Below, piece after piece: positions 36,112 through 47,285 of a stretch of DNA of 64,000 nucleotides. Source of the stretch: Ailurus styani (Eukaryota; Chordata; Mammalia; Carnivora; Ailuridae); contig LNAC01000009.1 of the NCBI GenBank assembly GCA_002007465.1, positions 5,854,824-5,918,823 of the forward strand, given 5' to 3'. Position numbers and translations under genes: made by a program. The notes below the pieces were generated by a model. It did not search any database, had not been told where the DNA came from, and saw nothing but the letters and a program-made list of their open reading frames with translations. Within the stretch, counting starts at the first letter, position 1; every line of letters begins with the position of its first letter.

Positions 36112-36485
36112 GATAGTAATAATAATAGCTCAGATTTATTGAGGTTTTTAAAAAATTTATTTAGGGATTTTATTTTTTTAAGTAATCTCTGTACCCAGCG
36201 TGGGGCTTTAACTTACAACCGGAAGATCAAGAGTTACATGCTCTACTGACTAAGCCAGCCAGACACCCCTTCTGAGCATTTATTATGTGTCAGGAATTTT
36301 GCATGTATCACCTCTGTTGTAAGCATATTACATGTATTAACTCAATCTTCACAGAAACCTAGTGATATAGATCCTGCATATCCACATTTTACAGATGAAG
36401 GAACTGAAGCAATATGACCATACATTTAATAAATGTAAATGCTGAGATTTGAATCCAGGCAGTTTGACTTCATGGCTCATCCTCT
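36112..36485 (-). repeat. MIR split by a short CAN-SINE
   Basis: 'taatagctcagatttattga' lies before the SINE. 'tgagcatttattatgtgtca' and 'cattttacagatgaaggaac' lie after it. Confidence 0.85.
36148..36270 (-). repeat. CAN-SINE, short type, nested in MIR
   Basis: 'ttaagtaatctctgtaccca' to 'aagccagccagacacccct'. Confidence 0.88.
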
Positions 36486-36625
36486 TAATCACCGTATTTG
36501 CGGCAATTATTTCATAGTATATTATAAGTGAGGTCCTTATGCTGTACACCTTAAATTTATGTAGTGCTATATGTCAGTTACACCTCAGTAAAACTTGGGG
36601 AGGAGAGTATATATGTAAAAATGTA

Positions 36626-36845
36626 GGGGCACCTGGGTGGCTCGGTGGGTTAAGCCTCTGCCTTCGGCTCAGGTCATGATCTTAGGGTCCTGAGATCAAG
36701 CCCCGCATCCGGCTCTCTGCTCAGCGGGGAGCCTGCTTCCCCCTCTACCTCTGCCTGCCTTTTTGCCTACTTGTGATCTCTCTCTCTCTCTGTGTCAAAT
36801 AAATAAAAAATAAAATCTTTTTTAAAAATAAATAAAAAATAAAAA
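36626..36845 (+). repeat. CAN-SINE, long type
   Basis: The head is 'ggggcacctgggtggctcgg'. AAAAATGTAG before and AAAAACGTAG after suggest a decayed target duplication. The tail alternates AAATAAA and CTTTTTT. Confidence 0.92.
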
Positions 36846-37311
36846 CGTAGCTAAAAAATAATTTTGATATAAAAATTATAGTTACTGTATTATTTTTTGA
36901 TATATAGAGAAATGACCAGCCTAAGATCACAAGCCTAGCTTAATCCTTCCTTATCTATTTTGCATAAAAGCTTAAGTACAGATGTGAAATGTGGGTCTTT
37001 TGCTTCTATTGATGATCCACAGCTAGGAGGAAAAGCTCATACCACCTTAATAGTCAGGACATTGGGGCGACTCAAACAAGGCAACAAACAAAGTCTTATA
37101 TGTGGTGCCAAGGCCTAAGCTTGCCATTACAGGATGTGAATGAGGCAAAACATGAAAAAGGCTGAGACGTTTGAGTTCCTACATATTTAGTACTGGTCAA
37201 TAATATTAATCCATCATCTTTTTATGCAGTCATACAGTGTATACTTTCACGAATACATGACAACTGCCTTAAAGGTGATAGACTAGATTTATATTAATAA
37301 AAACATAGTAG

Positions 37312-37438
37312 GGGCACCTGGCTGGCTGAAGTGAAGTGAAGTGAAGCATGCAACTTGTGATCTTGGGGTTGTGAGTTCAAGCCCCACTTCGGGTGTAGAC
37401 ATTACTTAAAGAAATTAAAGAATCTTTAAAAAAGACAA
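37312..37438 (+). repeat. CAN-SINE, short type, with GTGAA expansion
   Basis: Within the tRNA-like part the unit AAGTG is repeated (about 37329-37346) where other copies read 'gctcagttggttaagcatgc'. Confidence 0.87.
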
Positions 37439-37440
37439 AA

Positions 37441-37665
37441 CAGGAACACCTGGATAGCTCAGTCAGTTAAACACCCCACTCTTAGTTTCGGCTCAGGTCA
37501 TGATCTCTCAGGGTTGTGAGATCCAGCTGCGCACTGGGCTCTGGGTGCCCCACAGAGTCTGCTTGGGATTCTTTCCTTCTGCCCCTCTCCCTGCTTGCAC
37601 GCTCTTGTTCTCTCTCTCTCTCTCTCAAACAAAATAAGTAAAATCTTTAGAAAAAAATTAAAACG
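37441..37665 (+). repeat. CAN-SINE, older subfamily
   Basis: It directly follows the short SINE. 'caccccactcttagtttcgg' and 'tgccccacagagtctgcttg' are subfamily-specific text, with tail 'aataagtaaaatctttagaa'. Confidence 0.88.
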
Positions 37666-37736
37666 TAGGATACAAAAGGGAGTAAGAAAGATAGACTCCC
37701 TCTCTGTTCTATACTCATCAAGCCACAGTAGATTCT

Positions 37737-37859
37737 TTTTTCTTTTCTTTTCTTTTTTTCTTTATTTTTAAGTAATCTCTACACCCAGCGTGGGGCTTGA
37801 ACCTTAAAACCCAAAATCAAAAGTCACATGCTTTACCAACTGAGTCAGTCAGACACCCC
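37737..37859 (-). repeat. CAN-SINE, short type, with target-site duplication
   Basis: AAGCCACAGTAGATTCT at 37720-37736 and AAGCCATAGTAGATTCT at 37860-37876 differ by one base. The tail is (TTTTC)n. Confidence 0.94.
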
Positions 37860-37876
37860 AAGCCATAGTAGATTCT

Positions 37877-38745
37877 GAACAATTTATTTTCATATGATCC
37901 TTACAAACAGGAACATGTCCAGAGGGGAAGGCAGATGACTAGTATGATAAGGGGACGAGAAATCATGTAACTATGTAAGTCACTTGTTGAGACTAGTGGT
38001 ATTAAACTCCAAAGGCTATAAAACGCTTGGTGGAAAAAGGGAGGAAGTAGGCTTGTTCAGGTTGGGAGTGTCAACAGATTGAATAGAGACCAGTATGTTT
38101 TAATTACATATTTAAGCTTCAGGAGCTGTAGCAACCACTCTCAACCCTTATGAAGTCATGGGTATAGCCCTTCTGCTTCATGTTATCCCACTCCCTCATC
38201 ACTACCACTACCACAGAGATGAGCATCCCCTCCTTTTCTGGAACAAGGCCATCTTACCAGTCATATTCACAGTTCCAGGCTCATCAGAAGCTAGCAATCC
38301 TTGTGCCCTCATTACAAAATCTTGGGAACAGAGAATTTCATTGAACCAACTTGGGCCATTGTCTTTTTGTAGTCCAGTTAGCAGTAGCCATTATCTCTTC
38401 TGCTCCCTTCAGTTTATCTAGCAGTGTAAACCTGGTGCCTTTACAGGCCACAGCAGTGGCTGTTCTCAAAGAAAAGAGGATTGATGTGAGCTGAGCCAAC
38501 AACCCAAATGTTATCTATTACAGATTCTATTCTCTTCCTATACACTGCCTTCCGGCAATCTCATGCATGCCTATAGCCTGCCTACAGAAGATTCCCAAGT
38601 CGATCTAACTTTAGAATTTCATGTTATAGCATTCATGGAGGCATTCATGGAGGCCTTCCTCACCTCCCTCTATCTTAGATAACCACACTCATCTAAAATA
38701 CGATTAAATACCTACAGCCAGCAAGCCTCTTTGCCTTAACTGTTC
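37877..38745. other. Intron, no gene recognised
   Basis: The 87-residue frame at 38158-38421 has no family motif and no exon context. A 12-bp direct repeat 'gcattcatggag' occurs at about 38631-38654. Confidence 0.5.
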
Positions 38746-39010
38746 CCTCTGGCTGAAATTCCCTTTGACATACTTCTGCTCTAAAGCCCGGTTCAGGTGA
38801 CACCTTTTCTAGATAATCTTTCCTTCAGCTTCCTCATCTAGCACTAGAATCACCCACTTCTCTGTGCCCAGTATACCTTCTCTTTCTAGTTTAGTATTGA
38901 CTGTTCTGTATTGAAATTATGGGTTGGATGTCTGTCTCCTCCACTATTGTGAGGTATATGTGAAGAGTGCTGAGGAACTCTCAAATGTTTATTCAGTGAA
39001 TAAATGTCAC
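38746..39010 (+). repeat. L2 3' end
   Basis: 'tctggctgaaattccctttg', 'caggtgacaccttttctaga' and 'atgtttattcagtgaataaa' follow the L2 3' order. Confidence 0.8.
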
Positions 39011-39279
39011 AAGATAATTTGAAGCAAGAAGCAGTAATTATTACATAGTGACTCATTGTCTACTTTATACTTCCAACTTCAAAAATATGTACTTGTTTAG
39101 AACTCTAGTGTATGGATCCAAGCTATCTGTTAATGAAATATCTATATATTTATATTTTTTCAGAGAAGACTCGCCAGGCTCCAGCCAACTCTTTTTTTTT
39201 TTCCTCTAAATAAATAAGGGATCCTTAAAATTTCCCAGTAGCAATCCAAATAGGACAAGCCCCAGATTTGCAGGTTCTT

Positions 39280-39480
39280 TTTTTTTTTTTTTAAAGATTT
39301 TATTTATTTATTTGACAGAGAAACAGAGATCACAAGTAGACAGAGAGGCAGGCAGAGAGAGAGGAGGAAGCAGGCTCCCTGTTGAGCAGAGAGCCCGATA
39401 TGGGCCTCGATCCCAGGACCCTGAGATCATGACCTGAGCTGAAGGCAGGGGCTTTAACCCACTGAGCCACCCAGGCACCC
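39280..39480 (-). repeat. Young CAN-SINE with target-site duplication
   Basis: AGATTTGCAGGTTCTT lies at 39264-39279 and 39481-39496. Confidence 0.96.
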
Positions 39481-39575
39481 AGATTTGCAGGTTCTTATCT
39501 CCATCTGGAAAACCTGAATTTACAAGAATATGAAAACTCACCACAAATAGAAACTTGATTCCTAATTCTAGGATT

Positions 39576-39757
39576 CCTTTTTTTTTTTTTTAATTATTTT
39601 CTTGACAGAGAGAGAGAGATTACAAGTAGGCAGAGAGGCAGAGAGAGGAGGAAGCAGGCTCCCTGCAGGGAGCCTGATGCGGGGCTCGATCCCAGGACTC
39701 TGAGATCATGACCTGAGCCAAAGGCAGAGGCTTTAACCCACTGAGCCACCCAGGCAC
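39576..39757 (-). repeat. CAN-SINE, long type, shortened
   Basis: The body reads 'ggctccctgcagggagcctg', missing the usual 'tgagca' stem. CTAATTCTAGGATTCCT and TTAATTCGAGGATTCCT flank it. Confidence 0.93.
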
Positions 39758-39966
39758 CCTTAATTCGAGGATTCCTGCATGTGTATAAGAGATAGGAAGG
39801 AACTAGGGACTGTGGTCTGAATTTTTATTTTCTTGGCCCCACCTATTGAATGATGAGATAACATTTTCCCTGGATTCATTTCCTGTGGCTTCAGCTAATT
39901 GTAATTTGTGAGCCATTTCTGTTTTCAGGCCTAAATAGTTAATGACAACAACATTTTCTTTGGGTT

Positions 39967-40088
39967 TTTTTGTTTGTTTGTTTGTTTGTTTGTTTTTTAA
40001 AGTTAGCCCTACAAGCAGCAGGGGTCTTGAACTCACAACCCCGAGTTCAAGAATTACATGTTCCACTAAATGAGCCAGCCAGGCACCC
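39967..40088 (-). repeat. CAN-SINE, short type, with (TTTG)n
   Basis: The tail is (TTTG)5-6 at 39970-39993, then 'aaagttagccctacaagcag' to 'gagccagccaggcacccct'. Confidence 0.88.
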
Positions 40089-41000
40089 CTCTTTTGTCAT
40101 CTTCTCATCTTTTATTCAGTGACCTGTAAGGATAACTCCTGAACATTCAGTCCATACCAATCTTGTGAATGCTCACTTGTTTTCATTCAGCTGATAATAT
40201 TTTTTAGAAATGTCTTCTGAGGTACTACTCCACATGTGGCCTCTGGAAATGGATTTTTTAGTGGTATGTGCAGTAGAGGAGAATTCTTAGGATTTTCACT
40301 TATTTCTGTTTAAATTCTGTGTTTCCAGATGAAATTTTGAGGGTACCTCTTCCTGATTTCAAGGACCTTCATTTCAGATGGTAGTGACCTATGAAACTGA
40401 GTGGAGTCAGTAATACTTAGAAGAATGTGCAGCTGACCTGGGGAGTTAGAACCAGTAATCCAGTTGAAATTGTTTTAAATACCTTTTAGCTAGGCAAGTT
40501 CCAAATTGCCTTAGTTGTCAGTGTAATTTTGGCCAAGTAAGCAGCTGTACTCTCCATTTCCTCAATCTGGCCTTCATCACAGTCTGAAAAGCAGGTTTTG
40601 ATAAAAATCAGTTCCAATTGTAATTTGCGTAACCTGAGCCCTTGGAATGAGAAAAATGTCCTTCTTGGGGTGGGGGAGGTATTTTTTAACAGTAGGACTG
40701 AAAGGAGAGATGAGCGCAAGAGAAATTTTTGTAACAGGCTTTCTTCTATATTTGGCCGAATTAAAGTAGAAATAGTTGCTATATGGAGGTACTAAGTGAT
40801 CACTCACAGGATGGTAAGAATACATCTACTTAGTTCTTTATCTCATAGATTTTGTTGTGACTCCTGTTCTTTCTTTGGTTTGAGGAGAAAAAAAGGCAGC
40901 AGGCTCAATTTTGATCTATACCATCCTTCTCTTCCTGCACCCTACCGCTATGGGAGGTAGTCTGGTTTAATGGGAGGTCTTTGGAAAAGTAGTAAGGTTG
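40089..41000. other. Intron, no gene recognised
   Basis: Overlapping frames on both strands (40486-40825) share the same bases and carry no motif. Confidence 0.45.
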
Positions 41001-41002
41001 AA

Positions 41003-41075
41003 ACAGCTCCATCACTTGACTCACTTTGTGACCTTGGGCAAATCACTTTACTTTTCTGACCATGGCCAAGTAACA
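41003..41075 (+). repeat. MIR fragment
   Basis: 'ctttgtgaccttgggcaaat' followed by 'cactttacttttctgacc'. Confidence 0.75.
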
Positions 41076-41130
41076 TATCTTTTTCTTTTTAAATTTTTTT
41101 TGTTTTTTGCCTTCATTTTCTTTTTTCTTC

Positions 41131-41301
41131 TTTTATTAAAGATTTTTATTTATTCATTTGAGAGGTGTGGAGACAGAGACAGAGGGAAAACCAGACTCCC
41201 CCCTGAGCAGGGAGCCCGACATGGGTTGCAATCCCAAGACCTGGAGATCATGACCCAAGCTGAAGGCAGACGTTTAACCATCTGAGCCACCCAGGTGCCC
41301 C
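41131..41301 (-). repeat. CAN-SINE, long type
   Basis: 'ttaaagatttttatttattc' to 'gagccacccaggtgcccc'. Shorter purine segment than usual. Confidence 0.92.
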
Positions 41302-41436
41302 TTTTTTTCTTAATAAGAATAAAAAGTATTTAAAAAATTTAAATGTTAATCTTTTTTTTTTACTTTTCATACAGGCTTTTATTTTGAACATATGTCTGAA
41401 TTATAGTTCATTCTTCTCTTAAAAGCCTTTGTTCTT

Positions 41437-41539
41437 GGGGTACCTGGCTGGTTCTGTCAGTGGAGCATGTGACTCTTGATCTCTGTTGGGGTTGTAAGTT
41501 TGAGCCCCAGGTTGAGTGTAGAGATTACTTAAAATCTTA
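41437..41539 (+). repeat. CAN-SINE, short type
   Basis: 'ggggtacctggctggttctg' to 'gagattacttaaaatctta'. A long-type copy follows at once. Confidence 0.88.
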
Positions 41540-41782
41540 GAGGTGCCTGGGTGGCTCAGTTGTTTAAGTGTCTGCCTTGGGCTGAGGTCATCATCCCAGG
41601 GTCCTGGGATCAAGCCCCACATGGGACTCCCGCTCAATGGGGAGCCTGCTTCTCCCTCTCCCTCTACAGCTCCCCCTGCTTGTTCTCTCTCTCTCTCTCT
41701 CTCTCTCTGTGCAAGCTCTCTCTCTCTCTCTGTGTCAAATAAATAAAGTCTTAAAAAAATAAAAAAATTAAATCGTTAAAAA
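41540..41782 (+). repeat. CAN-SINE, long type
   Basis: It carries an expanded (CT)n of two blocks (41683-41732). AAAAGCCTTTGTTCTT (41421-41436) and AAAAGCCTGCATTCTT (about 41781-41796) may be one old duplication flanking the short-long pair. Confidence 0.92.
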
Positions 41783-41959
41783 AGCCTGCATTCTTATGTT
41801 TATCTCCTTTAAATGCATATGAATCTCCCCTAATTAAAAAAATAAAAATCTGTTTAAAAGCTGTTGCTTCTTCCTACAATGTTTTTCTATTACTTTTAAA
41901 TGGAGTAACACTACTCAATAAAATACTGCTTATTTTATTTCTTTACCACCCAACAATTT

Positions 41960-42069
41960 TTTTTAACATTTTATTTTTTAAGTAATCTCTACACGCGTTG
42001 TGAGGCTTGACTTTACAACCCTGAGATCAAGAGTCACATGCTCTTCTGACTCAGACAGTCAGGCGCCCC
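41960..42069 (-). repeat. CAN-SINE, short type
   Basis: 'ttaagtaatctctacacgcg' to 'cagacagtcaggcgcccc'. Confidence 0.87.
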
Positions 42070-42264
42070 ACCACTCACCTGTTTTTAGCTCAGTATGATT
42101 TTTGTTCTAATCAGTTTACTGAAAATGTTTTTAGTGGTCACCTTTTGAGCCTACTTCTTCACACTTTTTGACCTGCGTTGCACTTGACAGTACTCTCTGC
42201 TTTATGAAATCCTTTTGTTTCTTATCTTTCTTTTAATCATGGATTTATATTCCACCTATATCTT

Positions 42265-42683
42265 CTTTTCTTTTTTTTAAATTTTATTTATTGGGGCGCC
42301 TGGGTGGCTCAGTGGGTTAAAGCCTCTGCCTTCGGCTCAGGTCATGATCCCAGGGTCCTGGGATCGAGGCCCGCATCGGGCTCTCTGCTCGGCGGAGAGC
42401 CTGCTTCCTCCTCTCTCCTCTCTCTCTGCCTGCCTCTCTGCCTACTTGTAATCCCTCTCTCTGTCAAATAAATAAAATCTTTAAAAAAAAAAAACTCTAT
42501 AAATTTTATTTATTTATTTGACAGAGACACAGCAAGAGAGGAAACAGAAGCAGGGGGAGTGGGAGAGAGAGAAGCAGGCTTCCCACCAAGCAGGGAGCCT
42601 GATGCGTGGCTCTAATCCAGGAGCCTGGGATCACGACCTCAGCTGAAGGCAGACACTCAGCAATGGAGCCACCCAGGCACCCC
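42265..42683 (-). repeat. CAN-SINE interrupted in its A tail by an opposite-strand SINE
   Basis: The tail 'aaattttatttatt' is split at 42293. The remaining body, 42502-42683, runs to 'gagccacccaggcacccc'. TATCTTCTTTT and TATCTTCTTTG flank the outer element. Confidence 0.93.
42293..42500 (+). repeat. Young CAN-SINE nested in another CAN-SINE
   Basis: The head is 'ggggcgcctgggtggctcag'. AAATTTTATTTATT at 42279-42292 and 42501-42514 is the duplicated target in the tail of the older SINE. Confidence 0.95.
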
Positions 42684-42980
42684 CTTGTATCTTCTTTGAT
42701 CATGTCATCTCACTTTCCTTCCCTAACTTCTTAACTTCCCCTATATCTCATAGAGTTCTAATCTGTTGTCATAGCTTCAGTTCTTCCATGTGTTGACTCC
42801 CTGTTTTCATCCTAGCTTTAATCATTGTCCTCTAAATAACTGCCTTTGGAATATTTCTCCTTGACTCACCTATCATCCTCTCATGATTTTGTCCCTCACA
42901 CAGATTTTATTTTCCCCTCTTCTTTTAGTAATACCACATTTCTTACAGCCACCTTGGTGTAGAATCTCAAGTTCATTTTT

Positions 42981-42992
42981 ATTTATTTACTT

Positions 42993-43032
<40 letters not shown>

Positions 43033-43185
43033 CAGCGAGAGAGGGAACACATCAGGGGGAATGGGAGAGGGAGAAGCAGGCTTCCTGAGAAGCAGGGAGC
43101 CCGATGCAGGCCTCAGTCCCAGTACCCTGAGATCATGACCTGAGCTGAAGGCAGACACTTAACGATTGAGCCACCCAGGCACCCC
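42981..43185 (-). repeat. CAN-SINE with (GA)n expansion and target-site duplication
   Basis: TCAAGTTCATTTTT lies at 42967-42980 and 43186-43199. The purine segment is expanded to (GA)16 or so at 42996-43030. Confidence 0.95.
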
Positions 43186-43330
43186 TCAAGTTCATTTTTG
43201 ACCCTTTCCCCATTCCTGTTACCCAGATGCCCATGATATTCAACTTGTTGCAACCTGCACATCACTGTGAGATTGATATTCCGAAAATACTACTATGATC
43301 CAGACATATCTCCATTTACAAATATCAGTA

Positions 43331-43363
43331 GTCTTTTTTTTTTTTTAAAGATCTTACTGATTT

Positions 43364-43399
<36 letters not shown>

Positions 43400-43568
43400 A
43401 CGTGCATGTGCACAACTGAGGGTGGGGGAGCAGAGGGAGAGGAGAAGCAGACTCCCCACTGAGCAGGGAGCCCTGATGTGGGCTCCATCCCAGGACCTGA
43501 TCCCAGGACCCTGAGATCGTGACCTGAGCTGAAGGCAGATGCTTAACTGACTGAGCCACACAGGTTTT
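43331..43568 (-). repeat. CAN-SINE with (GA)n expansion
   Basis: T run, 'aaagatcttactgatttatt', (GA)n at 43367-43398, 'cacgtgcatgtgcac', and end 'gactgagccacacaggt'. A short 'ggacctgatcccag' duplication lies in the body. Confidence 0.9.
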
Positions 43569-43654
43569 TCCAAACAGACTTCTCTCTGACCATTCCTCCA
43601 TAAGACCTCTCTGCTTAATTATGTATCTTCATAGTTTGCCCAAATACACCTTAT

Positions 43655-43715
43655 GTTTTTCTTTCTCTCTCCCTTTCTTCCTTCCTTCCTTTCTTTCTTT
43701 CTTTCTTTCTTTCTT

Positions 43716-43746
<31 letters not shown>

Positions 43747-43814
43747 CTTTCTTTCCTTTCGTTCTTTCTTTTTCTTTTTCTTTCTCTTTTCCTTTCTTTT
43801 TTTTTCTCTCTCTC
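43655..43814 (+). repeat. (CTTT)n/(CT)n pyrimidine tract, left part
   Basis: 160 bp almost entirely C and T. It continues as 44010-44128 beyond an inserted SINE. Confidence 0.95.
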
Positions 43815-44009
43815 TTTTTTTAAAGATTTTATTTATTTATTTGACACAGAGAGAGAGATCACAAGTAGGCAGAGAGGCAGGCAGAGAGAGAGGAGGAAGC
43901 AGGCTCCCCGCGGAGCAGAGAGCCCGATGCGGGCCTCGATCCCAGGACGCTGAGATCGTGACCTGAGCCGAAGGCAGAGGCTTTAACCCACTGAGCCACC
44001 CAGGCGCCC
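43815..44009 (-). repeat. Young CAN-SINE inside a pyrimidine tract
   Basis: It is close to the young-subfamily sequence ('gcaggcagagagagaggagg'). Its T-rich tail merges with the tract, so the edge is uncertain by several bases. The long frames across it on both strands are low-complexity artefacts. Confidence 0.94.
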
Positions 44010-44129
44010 TCTCTTTTCCTTTCTTTTCCTTTTCCTTCCTTCCTTCCTTCCTTCCTTCCTTCCTTCCTTCCTTCCTTCCTTCCTCTTTCTCTCTTTCTCT
44101 TTCTCTTTCCTTCCTTCTTTCTTTCTTTT
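44010..44129 (+). repeat. (CTTC)n/(CTTT)n pyrimidine tract, right part
   Basis: It contains about twelve CTTC units (44032-44084) and then CTTT-type units. Confidence 0.95.
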
Positions 44130-44366
44130 GCCGTTGCTGATTCCTTTCCCTTACCTGAAGTGCCCTGTTGTCTTTTGTTTTTAACTTTTTTACTGTGAAA
44201 TACAACACTTGGACAACAGTACATAAAACACAGTTTTATAGCTTAATGAATTAATACAAAGCAAGCATCACCCAAGTCAAGAAATAGAACATTCCCAGGT
44301 TTCAAAAGCTCCTCTCTACCCCAGCACTGTTCTCACTATATGTCTCTTTACTGTCAGACCCTGTTT

Positions 44367-44389
44367 TTGTTGTTGTTGTTGTTGTTGTT
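44367..44389 (+). repeat. (GTT)7 microsatellite
   Basis: Trinucleotide run within the old L1. Confidence 0.9.
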
Positions 44390-44583
44390 TTAACTTAATT
44401 AATATGAATGGAATCCTATGAATGGTTTGTTTTTTGGGGTTTTTATTTGATCTGGCTTCTTTTACCCAGCAATATTTGTACTAGTCATCCATGTTGTTGC
44501 AGTAGTTCATAATACCTTTACAGCTGTATAGTATTACATTGTATGAATGACACTGTTTATCTCTAGTAATAGTGATAAGTATT

Positions 44584-44782
44584 GTTTTTTTTTAATAAAG
44601 ATTTATTTATTTGAGAGAGCGAGAACAAGTGTGAACCTGAGGGGAGGGAGGATGAGAGGGGAGAGGGGAAGCAGACTCCCCACTGAGCAGGGATCCTGAT
44701 GTGGGGCTCATCCCAGGACCCCAGGATCACACAGCCTGAACCGAAGGCAGACACCCTTCTGACTGAGCCACACAGGCACCCC
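44584..44782 (-). repeat. CAN-SINE, long type
   Basis: 'aataaagatttatttatttg' to 'gagccacacaggcacccc'. The middle is diverged ('ggatcacacagcctgaaccg'). Confidence 0.9.
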
Positions 44783-44973
44783 ATATTTGGGTTGTTTTTA
44801 ATTGCAGCTTTGACAAAGCTTGTCATTTTGAACATGCTCAAATTTGTCCACTCATACACATGTGCATGCATTTCTGTTGGGTCATATATATATGGGAATG
44901 GGTCATAAGAGAGGTATATCTTCAGTATTAATAATGACTGTTTTATATAGTAGTTGTACCAATAAACATTTCT

Positions 44974-45174
44974 TTTTTTTTTTTTAAAGATTTTATTTAT
45001 TCATTTGACACAGAGAGAGAGATTACAAGTAGGCAGAGAGGCAGGCAGAGAGAGAGGAGAGAGGAGGAAGCAGGCTCCCCACTGAGCAGGGAGCCCGATG
45101 NGATCCCAGGACCCTGGGATCATGACCTGAGCTGAAGGCAGTGGCTTTAACCCACTGAGCCACCCAGGCGCCCT
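44974..45174 (-). repeat. Young CAN-SINE with N and internal gap
   Basis: CAATAAACATTTCT lies at 44960-44973 and 45175-45188. An N at 45101 replaces about 8 bases ('cgggcctc' in sister copies), a probable assembly defect. Confidence 0.95.
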
Positions 45175-45392
45175 CAATAAACATTTCTACCAATAACATA
45201 TGAAGGTTAGTTTTTCCAAATTGCCATCATAACTTGAAGTCTTTTTTTTTTTTAGTCATTAGTATGTCATTGTGGTTTTAATTTGCATAGCCTTGATTAC
45301 TAATAGGTTTGAACATCTTTTCTTAACTTTGTTGATGATGGTGGATAATCTCCTCTGTGAAATGCTTGTTCAAGTTTCTTGCCCAGTTTTCT

Positions 45393-45610
45393 TTTTTTTT
45401 TCTTTTTTTTTTTTTAAAGATTTTATTTATTTATTTGACACAGAGATAGAGATTACAAGTAGGCAGAGAGGCAGGCAGAGAGACAGGGAGAGGAGGAAGC
45501 AGGCTCCCTGCTGAGCAGAGAGCCTGATGTGGGCCTCGATCCCAGGACACTGAGATCATGACCTGAGCCGAAAGCAGAGGCTTTAACCCACCTGAGCCAC
45601 CCAGGCGCCC
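45393..45610 (-). repeat. Young CAN-SINE with target-site duplication
   Basis: TCTTGCCCAGTTTTCT lies at 45377-45392 and 45611-45626. Confidence 0.96.
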
Positions 45611-45810
45611 TCTTGCCCAGTTTTCTACTGGTTTGCATTTCTCTTAAGGTGGTATAGGAGTTTTACATACTTTGAATATGAGCTCTTTGTAGGTTGTATG
45701 TATTGCATATATCTTCTTATACACTGTGGCTTGCTTTTTCATTCTCTGAACATTCTTCATTTTAATGTAGTCTCATTTTTTTAAAGTTTTCCTTTATGAT
45801 TAGTGCTTTT

Positions 45811-46001
45811 TTTTTTTAAGATTTTATTTATTTATTTGACAGAGAGAGGGGCATAAGTAGGCAGAACTGCAGGCAGAGGAAGAGGAAGAAGCAGGCTCTC
45901 CACTGAGCAGGGAGCCCGATGCGGGGTTCGATCCCAGGAACTTGGGATCATGACCTGAGCTAAAGGCAGCTGCTCAACTAACTGAGCCACCCAGGCGCCC
46001 C
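45811..46001 (-). repeat. CAN-SINE with target-site duplication
   Basis: TGATTAGTGCTTTT lies at 45797-45810 and 46002-46015. Confidence 0.95.
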
Positions 46002-46997
46002 TGATTAGTGCTTTTGTGGACTGTTTTAAAACTCTCCTAACCCAAGATCATGAGGATTTTTTTTTTTAATTATCTTTTGAGAGGTATATTATTTTGCTTT
46101 TGGTATTTGGGTCTTCTGTCTAGTTGGAATCAAATATTTTGCATGGTGTGAGGTAGGGTCAAGTTTAATTTTCTTTCCTTATAGATATCTAATTGTCCCA
46201 ACACTGTTCCCTGAAAAGACTTGTCTTTTCCTCACTGTTCTGCAGTGCCACCTTTGTCATAAATCAAATATCCATAATATCCCTAGTTATGTTCTGGAAT
46301 GGTATGTTTTCATTCAGTTCCTTTGGTCTCTTTGTCTATCCCTGAGCCAATAAAACATATCTTAATTACTGTAGCTTTAAAATGAATATTGATATATGAT
46401 AAAGTCTTGTTTTTCTTAAATATCTGTGCTGTTTTTGTTCTTTTGCATTTCCCACATATATTTTACAGTTAGTTCAAGTTACACATGAGCACACAGAGTT
46501 GGGATTTCATTTTATCTATTGATCTTCACAGTAATAACTTGCAATCTGGGAACATAATCTTCCTCTCCAGTTACTGAAATCTTCCTCCATTTATCTTAGA
46601 AATATTTTATATTAATTGTTTTGCAGTTTCCCCATAGAGATCTTACACGTCCTTATTGGATTGCATCCTATATATATTTTTTTTGATACTGTTGTAAGTG
46701 GCATCTTTTAAAAATTTCATCTCTTTGTAGATGGTATAGAAATATGGTTAGTTTTTATATTTCTTATTTCACTGTTCATTCTAGAACCTCCAGTACTCCC
46801 ACTGTGGAATGAAGGTGTTGGCAATGGACCATCCTTGTCTTGCTTCCAATCTGAAAGGAAAAATTTTGTAAGCATTTCACCATTAAGTATGTTATTTGGT
46901 ATAGGTTTCTTTAGATAACCTTTATTACATTAAACAAGTTTTTATTCCTAGTTTGCTAAAAGTTGAACAATATTAATATTGAAATCTATCAAAGACT

Positions 46998-47237
46998 TAT
47001 TTATTTATTTATTAAGAGAAATCAGGGAGATTGCCACTTTTTAAAAAAGATTTTATTTATTTATTTATTTGAGAGAGAGAGAGAGAGCACAAGTAGGAGG
47101 AGCAGCAGGCAAAGGGAGAGGGAGAAGCAGTCTCCCCACTGAGCAGGGAGCCAGATGTGGGACTCGATCCCAGGACCCTGGGATCATGACCTGAGCCAAA
47201 GGCAGCCACTTAGCCGACTGAACCACCCAGGCACCCC
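46998..47237 (-). repeat. CAN-SINE with long A-tail region
   Basis: TCAAAGACTT at 46988-46997 and 47238-47247 suggests the insertion includes 'atttatttatttattaagag' before the usual 'aagattttatttatttattt'. The element may be compound. Confidence 0.85.
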
Positions 47238-47285
47238 TCAAAGACTTTTTAAAATTAAAGTACTATTTATTGCTTTTGTTGAAGA

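Larger units (their letters stand above)
44170..47038 (-). repeat. Old L1 3' region, broken by many SINEs
   Basis: 'ggcttcttttacccagcaat', 'gtgtcaggtagggtcaag'-like text, 'tgtctatccctgagccaata' and 'cattgtggttttaatttgca' follow the reverse complement of an old L1, reaching into ORF2-derived sequence. Removing the SINEs at 44584, 44974, 45393 and 45811 restores contiguity. No intact reading frame is seen. Confidence 0.75.

Noticed and set aside
43621..44224. 110- to 123-residue frames on both strands
   Set aside because: Translations of a CT/GA tract and a SINE (long F/L/S and K/E/G runs). Low-complexity artefacts.
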